Source: an uncultured Mollicutes bacterium | Lineage (GTDB): Bacteria > Bacillota_I > Bacilli_A > Acholeplasmatales > Anaeroplasmataceae | Assembly (NCBI GenBank): GCA_900547045.1 | Contig: URFB01000060.1 | Span: 1-7,182 of the forward strand | Length of the DNA: 7,182 nt | Direction: 5' to 3' | In this document: positions 1 to 6,171 of the stretch, piece after piece | Position numbering within the stretch: the first letter of the stretch is position 1 | Layout: every line of letters starts with the position of its first letter | Translations under genes and position numbers: made by a program | Notes under the pieces: generated by a model | Seen by the model: only the letters and a program-made list of their open reading frames with translations | Databases searched by the model: none | Told to the model about the DNA's origin: nothing

Positions 1-2322
1 ATGTAAATGGCAAGCAGAAGATATGAGTGGAAGCAAGTTCTGCAAATTGTATAAAAAATGTGGTAATCCAAAATATTGCAATGATAATGATGTTTCAAAA
101 TGTTCATCACTAATTAAAGATTCTACATCGTAAACAACCTTATATACTCCTGGAAGTGATGTATAAACCTTTGAAATTTCATAGTAATTTCCAGAAGCAA
201 AATCAGCAGATGAACTAGCAAATAAAATCTTTGTTTCTACCTTATAATCAACACCCTCGATTAAAGCTTCTTCTGTATACATTGACGCATTTAAAACGGT
301 AATTTTTGGTAATTCATATTCACCAAATTGAGTAAGAATATAACGATCCTCAAATCCTACAACAGAACCAATTGTTGGAACATTACGTTTAATTGTAAGG
401 TCAAATTTCTTTTCAACTGATTTACCATCTAATGAAATTGTAGCAGTTAATGTTACCTTTTTATCAGTCTCACGGTCACGATGAATAATTCCATCAATAT
501 ATGTAACACCTGATACTGAAGTATTTGTAACGAATTCATTAGGATTATCTTTTTTTGGCTTTCCACATTGAACAAGTAGCTCATCTGATGATGACCACAC
601 TACATCACAGTTATTAACCTTAGTAATAAGATTAATGTTTTGATACACAGCATCCTTATTACACATTATTTCAAGAACGTCTCTTGCACCTAGCAATGTA
701 TCCATTGTTTCGTCGCCTGTTGATTCGTTATTTAAAATATTATAGTGATCATATTGATCCCATGATGTTTCATTTAGCTTAGCACCAATTTGCTTACCAT
801 CGCAATATGTTAATAAATCATTTGATACAATATTAAGCATTTTACCAGTATTAATAGAACTATCAGCATTTCTTAAAAGCTTATGAATCTTTCTGTTTCC
901 ATTGGTATCATATCCAAAATTAACTGTTTCAAAGACAGAATCAGATAAATTATTATACGCCTTACCGGCTTTGGTTGCATCATAGCTTGATGAATCAGTA
1001 TAGCTTGTGAAGCAATTATATTTTCCTTTTCCTGAATTGAAAATAGAATATGCTGCAGAGCCTCTATATTCATCCTTATTGCTATAAGAAATAGTAGAAT
1101 CCGTTTGATTTGTCATATATGATAATAATCCATAATAATTATTATAAGATTTTTCATCACGAGCTAAATCAAAATTGTTGGATGTATTTCCATTAGGAGA
1201 AACAGCACCTGTTTCAGGATTACATGTTGTTGAATTGTTGTATGCAGTACAATTTTTTAATGATAAAACACCTGGGTTGGAGTTATCACTAAAGCCGTGT
1301 AATCTGTTTTCAAAGGCCATACAATTTTCAACAATTACATTTCCCTCCATTACGGAACCACCAAGCTTAAAGCCAATACCATCACCATCACGTGTTGCAT
1401 ATGATGTATTAGTCTTTTTAGCAAGCATTTTAGCAGTTGTTGTAATGCTAGTAACACCATATGAATCTAAATCATCCTCAGATGGAGTAGCTGTTTTATC
1501 TAATAACCAACCATTTTGGAATGATAGGCAGTTTTTAATAATAGTTGTACCAACCTTGCCGGAATCAGATTTTGCATATAAATCCCAACCATCATCGGCA
1601 TTACGATAAGCTATACAACCATCAAAAACATTACCTTCACCAGTTGTAAGCTTAGCCGCAAAGCCATCTGCGTTTTCACCATATGATTGATAATCATAAT
1701 TGTTATAAGATGTACAATTCTTTATTAAATTATTATGAGGCCATTCTTTAATATTACTTTGGCTTGAATCAGCGCGACCAAGTTGAAGACCAGTATCCTG
1801 ATTCTCATGGAATGAACAGTTTTCAACAATGTTATATGATCCTGCAATATAAACACCATTATCACCAGCGCCCATAACATCAAAGCCATATAAATGCCAA
1901 TAATCAGCATTAATTTGAATACCACGAGATGTAGAAGCAATTACTTGTTCCGAAAAATCGAATGTTACACTAGCACCATCTTCAGCTTTAACAGTTATAG
2001 GACTTCCTTCTTTTCCACTTTGATTTGATAAAATCAAAATACGATCACTTAATTTATATGTACCCTCTAACAAAATAAGTGTATCTCCAGCCTTTAACCC
2101 TGCAAAAGCAGTTCTTACATCTAAAGGAGTAGCTTTATTACCTGAAGCATTACTGCTTCCATTAGGAGACGCATAAACAACTTTACTATCAATTACAGTA
2201 GGTTTTATTGAACCTGACACGTTGCTTGAGCCATTATCACCTATATTTTTATTGCCGCAAGATGCGATGCCTAATAAAGCTAAGCTTGCTAGTGGTAATG
2301 TTAATAAAAATTTCTTCCTCAT
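1..2322 (-). CDS. Lipoprotein pectate lyase, polysaccharide lyase family 9, C-terminally incomplete
   Basis: Predicted extracellular pectate lyase that cleaves polygalacturonate by beta-elimination, tethered to the membrane by lipid. The reading frame is open from ATG at 2322 to the window edge (774 residues, no stop seen). The signal peptide begins MRKKF and ends in lipobox IASC with Cys22. Residues about 55-530 form a right-handed parallel beta-helix with repeated rungs (VENCSFHEN, IKNCTSYNN, FDGCIAYRN, IKNCLSFQN, VENCMAFEN, LKNCTAYNN). The PL9 signatures GFAAKL and ADDGWD are intact. From what I recall of Dickeya Pel9A, D219, D243, D244 and D247 match its calcium ligands (209, 233, 234, 237, identical spacing), and K319 in GFKLGG matches catalytic Lys273. 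About 542-646 resembles an atrophied bacterial Ig domain (aBig_2: VWSSSDE, VTLTATI, FDLTIK). About 647-738 looks Ig-like; the last 35 residues are unassigned. Characterised PL9 enzymes are roughly 400-500 residues, so the tail is long. It is the last visible gene of the operon, 10 bases after the previous stop. Substrate is inferred from family. Confidence 0.92.
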   Translation of the reverse strand, partial: MRKKFLLTLPLASLALLGIASCGNKNIGDNGSSNVSGSIKPTVIDSKVVYASPNGSSNASGNKATPLDVRTAFAGLKAGDTLILLEGTYKLSDRILILSNQSGKEGSPITVKAEDGASVTFDFSEQVIASTSRGIQINADYWHLYGFDVMGAGDNGVYIAGSYNIVENCSFHENQDTGLQLGRADSSQSNIKEWPHNNLIKNCTSYNNYDYQSYGENADGFAAKLTTGEGNVFDGCIAYRNADDGWDLYAKSDSGKVGTTIIKNCLSFQNGWLLDKTATPSEDDLDSYGVTSITTTAKMLAKKTNTSYATRDGDGIGFKLGGSVMEGNVIVENCMAFENRLHGFSDNSNPGVLSLKNCTAYNNSTTCNPETGAVSPNGNTSNNFDLARDEKSYNNYYGLLSYMTNQTDSTISYSNKDEYRGSAAYSIFNSGKGKYNCFTSYTDSSSYDATKAGKAYNNLSDSVFETVNFGYDTNGNRKIHKLLRNADSSINTGKMLNIVSNDLLTYCDGKQIGAKLNETSWDQYDHYNILNNESTGDETMDTLLGARDVLEIMCNKDAVYQNINLITKVNNCDVVWSSSDELLVQCGKPKKDNPNEFVTNTSVSGVTYIDGIIHRDRETDKKVTLTATISLDGKSVEKKFDLTIKRNVPTIGSVVGFEDRYILTQFGEYELPKITVLNASMYTEEALIEGVDYKVETKILFASSSADFASGNYYEISKVYTSLPGVYKVVYDVESLISDEHFETSLSLQYFGLPHFLYNLQNLLPLISSACHLH

Positions 2323-2328
2323 TTTAAT

Positions 2329-2334
2329 CCTCCT
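2329..2334 (-). promoter_or_regulatory. Ribosome binding site of the pectate lyase, overlapping the upstream stop codon
   Basis: On the minus strand the sequence reads AGGAGG, then six bases (ATTAAA), then ATG at 2322. This is a perfect Shine-Dalgarno at good spacing and supports the start. The TAG stop of the upstream gene (2335-2333) supplies the first AG of the motif, so terminating ribosomes lie on the initiation site. That arrangement suggests translational coupling. Confidence 0.9.
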
Positions 2335-3661
2335 ACTGTTGATAAGTACCTATAAAGTAAATGCTTACGCCACCATTAGACCATATATAATATGTTCCTT
2401 TGTCATCAACATCAAATACATATCTTTGAAGGGTTGTACCAACCTTATATGTTTTAACAACATTTCCCTCAGCATCATATAAGCCAATCTCAGAGCCCTC
2501 TTGGCTTGATGCAACAACAGTTATTGTCTTATCTCTTATGACATCTAATTTAATTGAATATTCTTCTCTTGTACCAGCACCTTCTAATAAAATTGAACGT
2601 GCGAAAGATTGACATCCACATGATTGGCTATCAGCAACAGCCATATATCCCTTATTTAAAATAAAGTTTCCTACTTCTTTTTGTTCTTGGGCTGGAGTTG
2701 TTGTAATATCTACTGCACCAGCATTTAATATCTTACGTGTTGGAACAATTTCGATTGTTCTAGTCGCAGTTTTAGTCACACCATTATAAGTAAATGAGGC
2801 CGTAACATCACTTGTTTTAACTTCTGATGAATCTTTAAAGATGTCACTAATATTAGTTGTAAAGCCTTCCGTAATAGTTTCCTTTACACCTTCTTTATAA
2901 GTTACCTCAACTTCCCAATTAGAAATATCAATATTTGAATATTGTAAGAAAGATGCGGTTCCTTTAGTAATTTTTATCGAATCCATATTTAAAACTACAC
3001 TTGTAAAGAAACATGTTTCTACCTCACAACTACGTGTAATACCTTCAATTGTGTAATCTTCCTTATATGAAACATCAATTTCATAATCTCCACGCTTTGA
3101 AGAATCAAACGTATCCTTATTTACTGTATACTTATCCTTATCTAAAACTTTAGTTGTGCCATCCTCATAATATGCAGTAACAACTAAATCAGATAAATCC
3201 AATTCTTCTTGATATTTATATGATGTTTTACTTGTTTTAGCTGTTATACCAACAACATTATTAACTTGGTCTAATACTGTCTTTACAACAACATGAATGC
3301 TTCTAGTTTTAGTTACACCATCCTCTGTATATACAATTCTTACAAATTGGTCGCCCTTTTGACTAGCATTGTATGTAGATTCATCATAAGTATAATTCTT
3401 TATTTCTTTAGTTGTACCATCAGAATATTTTGCAGTAACAACTAGTCCTGTAAAATCAAGAGCTTGGCCTTCATAATATACTGTTTTCATCTTATTGTCA
3501 TCAACAATAAGGCTTGATAACTTAACTCCTTCGGGTTCTGTTATTGTACTGCTTACTGAAGAACTTGTAGTTGATTGATCATTTTTTTCTTCACCACATG
3601 ATGCAATTCCTAGCATTGCTAATCCTATAAGTGGAATAGCAAATAACTTTCTTTTTTTCAT
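2333..3661 (-). CDS. Multi-Ig-domain surface lipoprotein with C-terminal beta-rich module; putative glycan-binding partner of the lyase
   Basis: Non-catalytic, lipid-anchored extracellular protein of 442 residues. The signal peptide (MKKRK plus hydrophobic core) ends in lipobox IASC with Cys22, followed by a Ser/Thr-rich spacer to about residue 45. Three Ig-like domains follow. Residues 47-127 are a clear Big_3 type (YYEGQALDFTGLVVTAKYSDGTT), 136-222 a second good copy (LDLSDLVVTAYYEDGTT), and 225-306 a weaker third (ISNWEVEVTYKEG). Residues about 312-442 form a separate beta-rich module ending GTYYIWSNGGVSIYFIG, which recurs in the next protein upstream. The motif SCGCQS (residues 347-352) is unusual and could hold a disulfide or metal. 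I see no catalytic signature. Big_3 domains usually act as spacers or adhesins, and the adjacent PL9 lyase suggests pectin binding or display; this is inference. It could instead be a wall-binding spacer protein. It shares an operon with the lyase, and may have its own weak promoter at 3698-3725. Confidence 0.9.
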   Translation of the reverse strand: MKKRKLFAIPLIGLAMLGIASCGEEKNDQSTTSSSVSSTITEPEGVKLSSLIVDDNKMKTVYYEGQALDFTGLVVTAKYSDGTTKEIKNYTYDESTYNASQKGDQFVRIVYTEDGVTKTRSIHVVVKTVLDQVNNVVGITAKTSKTSYKYQEELDLSDLVVTAYYEDGTTKVLDKDKYTVNKDTFDSSKRGDYEIDVSYKEDYTIEGITRSCEVETCFFTSVVLNMDSIKITKGTASFLQYSNIDISNWEVEVTYKEGVKETITEGFTTNISDIFKDSSEVKTSDVTASFTYNGVTKTATRTIEIVPTRKILNAGAVDITTTPAQEQKEVGNFILNKGYMAVADSQSCGCQSFARSILLEGAGTREEYSIKLDVIRDKTITVVASSQEGSEIGLYDAEGNVVKTYKVGTTLQRYVFDVDDKGTYYIWSNGGVSIYFIGTYQQ

Positions 3662-3670
3662 TTTTTTCCG

Positions 3671-3675
3671 TCCTT
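3671..3675 (-). promoter_or_regulatory. Ribosome binding site for the 442-residue lipoprotein
   Basis: The minus strand reads AAGGA, nine bases (CGGAAAAAA), then ATG at 3661. This fits a Shine-Dalgarno at acceptable spacing and agrees with the start implied by the lipoprotein signal peptide. Confidence 0.75.
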
Positions 3676-3688
3676 ATTTAAGAATAAA

Positions 3689-3715
3689 GGGTAGGGTTTT
3701 ATATAACCATACCCC
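3689..3715 (-). terminator. Intercistronic hairpin, possible partial terminator or attenuator
   Basis: On the minus strand GGGGTATGGTT and AACCCTACCC pair around an ATATAA loop, with one bulged G and one mismatch. The tail TTTATTCTT is only moderately U-rich. It lies 23 bases after the stop of the 750-residue lipoprotein gene. It could end part of the transcripts, lowering expression of the two downstream genes, or mark an RNA processing or protection site. The imperfect stem and broken U-tract argue against full termination. Confidence 0.5.
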
Positions 3716-3725
3716 ACATATTCAA
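3698..3725 (-). promoter_or_regulatory. Possible secondary sigma-A promoter before the 442-residue lipoprotein gene
   Basis: The minus strand has TTGAAT (3725-3720) and TATAAA (3703-3698) separated by 16 bases, close to the sigma-A consensus. The -10 lies inside the loop side of the intercistronic hairpin, so promoter and hairpin compete for the same DNA. In AT-rich sequence such matches occur by chance, so this is tentative. If real, the lyase and its neighbour could be expressed without the first lipoprotein. Confidence 0.3.
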
Positions 3726-3738
3726 TTTAATAAATTAA

Positions 3739-5991
3739 TTATTCTGCTTTAGTAGCTTCAATTCCAGCGAAACGAACACCGCCGCCATCAGCTGATAAAG
3801 TATACGTTCCAGCTTCAAGAACTATTTCAACCTCAGTATCTGTATCTGCAGTAATTCCAACACTATCAGTTTTTACTACAGTTCCTTGTGAATCCTTAAA
3901 TTGATATACTTTGTCTCCAGAAGCATTAATAATTAGTTTCAATGTTATTTTTTGTTTTACCACAAAGATGATTTCTTTATTTGTAACGACGCCATCCTTA
4001 ATATTAGCATCAAGCTTAATTTGCATTTCGCCGTTATTATATTTTATATCAGAATTAGCTTTACAGCTTCCAGTTCCTACCTTAACATCAACAAAATTAC
4101 CTTCAAACAATGTTTGTTTTTTATAATCAGTACCACTTGTTAGGTTAGCATCCTTTACATAATAAGATTCACTATTCATATCCTTAACAGTAACAGTAAA
4201 ATTCTTACTATATTCATTATATGCAAGTTTTAAATAAACTGTACCAGCTTTTTCAAACGCTTTTGTAGCACTTTCAATTTCTTGTGTACAAGCTTCATCA
4301 CTATAGAATTTAGTTGAATATCCTTCAGCAGTACTTAATACTGTATCGTTATATTTTGACCAATCTGCATCTGTGCCATCAGTATATCCAATAACAAGCT
4401 TTGAACTATAAGAAGTTGTACCAACTGCAATTTCATTATCAATTACAAATTTACCTTCTTCTTTAGCTTCAAGTACTGTAATATCATATGTTGTAGTCTT
4501 TGATGCATATGTTAATTCAACCTTATATGCTCCCTTTGTTAAAGTCGTAAAGCTTTCAGTAACATCAGCCTCACCATTTAAAACCTTATAAGTTATCTTT
4601 TCAGCATCATAAGCTATATTAGTAGTTAATGAATCACTATCAGTTGCAGTAATTGTAAGACCTGAAAGAGATAATTCCTCCCCCTTCTTATAAACAAGCT
4701 TAGAAGCTGCATCTTTAACTGCAATTGATTCTACAGTCGCATTTGGATTTATAACTTGAATATCATAAGTTGCAGTTTGACCCTTTGCAGTTACCTTTAA
4801 AGTCTTCTTTCCAACTGTAGTTGTATCAACAGCTGTACCATCTTCATTAGTTACAGTATAATCAGCCGGATCAAGAATATCCCATACACCATAGTTATTT
4901 AATCCCTTTACTACAAGACCAGTTGTCTTAAATTCCGTTCCCTTATTAAAGTCTGTTAAAGCATTAGATGTATCAAGTTCAATTTGAGAATATGTTACTG
5001 AAGATGCAGGAACTTCTGTTTCAAACTCAATACCATAAATATTGATGCCACCAGATTTACTATAAATATAATATGTTCCAGCCTCTAGTTCTACAGATTG
5101 TTTTGCCATTGCATCAGCACATTCTAATTCCTTAGAATAAGTTCCATTGTTTGTAATAGCTAGATTTCTAATAGCAGATGATGATCCACTTCTTGCAAAA
5201 ATATTTACCTTAGATGCTTTATCTATCTTTAATACAACAACCTGCTTATTAGTAACATTTCCTTCTGCATCTACATTTAAGCTTGTTTCATTAGAGCCAA
5301 GAGCTGAATTATTTAATTTCAATCTCTTGGTAAAATTATATCCCTCAATTTTACTATAATTGTTAGAATCAACACTAAATTTCTTACTTGAATCAACTAA
5401 AACAGAAATTGTATTTCCATCTTTATTGTATATTTCTTTATTTTCAGTAATATCACCAACATCTAATGTAGCTGGATCAAACATTTGTCTCAATGTATAT
5501 TGTGGTTCCTTAACAGTAATTTCTACTGCTTTATCTTTATTTCCAACTATAACTAATACATAATATGTACCAGCATTCGCAATGCTTGTAACCTCTTGAG
5601 TACAATCTGCATCACTATAAATCTTATATGTGATTTCAGATGCTGCTGCTACCTCTTGTGAGTCATCAGAATAAGTCTTTGTAACCGTTGCACCCTCAAA
5701 TGAGAATTGCTCACCAGTCTTATAAGTTGTTTTGGCCAATGAAACACTAATACTCTTTAAAGTTTTTTCTACAGGAGTAGTTGGTGTTGGCGTTGGTGTT
5801 GGTGTTGGCGTTGGCGGTGGTGTTGGCGTTGGCGTTGGTGTTGGTGTAACACTTCCACCTTGACTTGAACCTGCAGGAGTTGTTTGTGATACTCCTGGTG
5901 TTTCTAAAGCATTATTACATGATGCTAAGCCTAAGCCGGCAATTCCTAAAATGGCTAGACTACTTAATACTTTCAATTTATTTCTTTTCAT
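3739..5991 (-). CDS. Large multi-domain surface lipoprotein: Pro-Thr linker, four Ig-like domains, two copies of an unassigned beta-rich module
   Basis: Non-catalytic lipid-anchored extracellular protein of 750 residues, probably a pectin-binding or spacer protein acting with the downstream lyase (inference from operon). The signal peptide begins MKRNKLK and ends in lipobox LASC with Cys25. Residues 49-73 are a Pro-Thr repeat linker. Residues 76-162 form an Ig-like (Big_3-like) domain. Module A spans about 163-325, ending GTYYIYSKSGGINIYGIEF. Ig-like domains follow at 331-417, 418-508 (KKGEELSLSGLTITATDSDS) and about 512-604. Module B spans about 605-750, ending GTYTLSADGGGVRFAGIEA. The motif YSDxxCTQE occurs in both the first and last Ig-like domains (around 125 and 563). 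ATG at 5991 was chosen because it starts a proper signal peptide and has a good ribosome binding site. An in-frame ATG at 6060 lies within the -35 element, upstream of the expected RNA start, so it cannot be used from that promoter. No enzyme motif was found. Confidence 0.9.
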   Translation of the reverse strand: MKRNKLKVLSSLAILGIAGLGLASCNNALETPGVSQTTPAGSSQGGSVTPTPTPTPTPPPTPTPTPTPTPTTPVEKTLKSISVSLAKTTYKTGEQFSFEGATVTKTYSDDSQEVAAASEITYKIYSDADCTQEVTSIANAGTYYVLVIVGNKDKAVEITVKEPQYTLRQMFDPATLDVGDITENKEIYNKDGNTISVLVDSSKKFSVDSNNYSKIEGYNFTKRLKLNNSALGSNETSLNVDAEGNVTNKQVVVLKIDKASKVNIFARSGSSSAIRNLAITNNGTYSKELECADAMAKQSVELEAGTYYIYSKSGGINIYGIEFETEVPASSVTYSQIELDTSNALTDFNKGTEFKTTGLVVKGLNNYGVWDILDPADYTVTNEDGTAVDTTTVGKKTLKVTAKGQTATYDIQVINPNATVESIAVKDAASKLVYKKGEELSLSGLTITATDSDSLTTNIAYDAEKITYKVLNGEADVTESFTTLTKGAYKVELTYASKTTTYDITVLEAKEEGKFVIDNEIAVGTTSYSSKLVIGYTDGTDADWSKYNDTVLSTAEGYSTKFYSDEACTQEIESATKAFEKAGTVYLKLAYNEYSKNFTVTVKDMNSESYYVKDANLTSGTDYKKQTLFEGNFVDVKVGTGSCKANSDIKYNNGEMQIKLDANIKDGVVTNKEIIFVVKQKITLKLIINASGDKVYQFKDSQGTVVKTDSVGITADTDTEVEIVLEAGTYTLSADGGGVRFAGIEATKAE
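5779..5847 (-). repeat. CCAACA/CCAACG hexanucleotide repeat encoding the Pro-Thr linker
   Basis: About eleven near-perfect six-base units on the minus strand (CCA alternating with ACA or ACG) encode a Thr-Pro repeat between the lipid anchor and first Ig-like domain. One ACG-to-CCG change creates a Pro-Pro-Pro step. Pro-Thr linkers are extended and often glycosylated, and would hold the binding domains away from the membrane through the wall. Because units are six bases, gain or loss of whole units changes linker length without a frameshift. Confidence 0.9.
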
Positions 5992-6000
5992 TTTTAATTT

Positions 6001-6007
6001 CCTCTCT
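6001..6007 (-). promoter_or_regulatory. Ribosome binding site that fixes the start at 5991
   Basis: The minus strand reads AGAGAGG, nine bases (AAATTAAAA), then ATG at 5991. It lies in a purine-rich leader of roughly 35 bases downstream of the predicted promoter. It favours 5991 over the in-frame ATG at 6060. Confidence 0.8.
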
Positions 6008-6031
6008 TTTCTTTCTCTTGTAAACACTTCC

Positions 6032-6060
6032 ATTATAAACCATCGTGCAAGCGTTTTCAA
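6032..6060 (-). promoter_or_regulatory. Sigma-A promoter of the pectin lipoprotein operon
   Basis: The minus strand has TTGAAA (6060-6055), exactly 17 bases, then a perfect TATAAT (6037-6032). The RNA start should fall near 6025, giving a leader of about 35 bases before ATG at 5991. It sits between the permease terminator and the first lipoprotein gene, which marks the start of a new transcription unit. Confidence 0.85.
6046..6059. promoter_or_regulatory. cre-like / LacI-family operator overlapping the promoter
   Basis: The plus strand reads TGCAAGCGTTTTCA; the minus strand, TGAAAACGCTTGCA, matches the Bacillus cre consensus TGWAARCGYTWNCW at every position. It overlaps the last five bases of the -35 and extends into the spacer, where bound protein would block RNA polymerase. 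CcpA-mediated glucose repression is the simplest reading. A pathway-specific LacI-family regulator responding to a pectin breakdown product is an alternative, since such operators look alike. Confidence 0.75.
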
Positions 6061-6089
6061 TAGTTAAATTTATTTTTTTATTTTTTACG

Positions 6090-6124
6090 CAAAAAAATGA
6101 AGCAGTATTAAATACCACTTCATT
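6090..6124 (-). terminator. Intrinsic terminator after the ABC permease gene
   Basis: On the minus strand ATGAAGTGGTAT pairs with ATACTGCTTCAT (12 pairs, two of them G-U) around a three-base loop. The second arm is followed at once by a run of T at 6097-6091. It lies 48 bases past the permease stop. The plus-strand side has a weaker T tail, so it works mainly for minus-strand transcription. It separates the permease from the pectin operon. Confidence 0.88.
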
Positions 6125-6171
6125 CAACTTTTTCCTCCATTAAGTTATATGATAATTTAAGAAAAAAATAC

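Noticed and set aside
1175..1609. 144-residue plus-strand open frame
   Set aside because: It lies wholly opposite the conserved beta-helix of the PL9 lyase, has no ribosome binding site I can support, and its sequence resembles no family; it is a shadow of the lyase codons.
873..1940. Two minus-strand open frames of 66 and 71 residues inside the lyase
   Set aside because: They are in other frames of the same strand as the intact lyase frame and have low-complexity hydrophobic translations.
2222..2482. 86-residue plus-strand frame across the junction of the lyase and the 442-residue lipoprotein genes
   Set aside because: It overlaps two well-supported genes on the other strand, including the lyase signal peptide, and shows no coding features of its own.
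2333..3661. Sortase (LPXTG) or dockerin anchoring of the Ig-domain proteins
   Set aside because: The two complete proteins end directly after their C-terminal module with no LPXTG, hydrophobic tail or dockerin calcium loops; the N-terminal lipobox explains anchoring.
3911..5563. Four plus-strand frames of 63-71 residues opposite the large lipoprotein
   Set aside because: All are antisense to conserved Ig-like domains and the repeated module, and none has a supported start or family resemblance.
5779..5847. Possible CRISPR-like or integration repeat
   Set aside because: Units are six bases, contiguous, without spacers, and in frame with a Pro-Thr linker.
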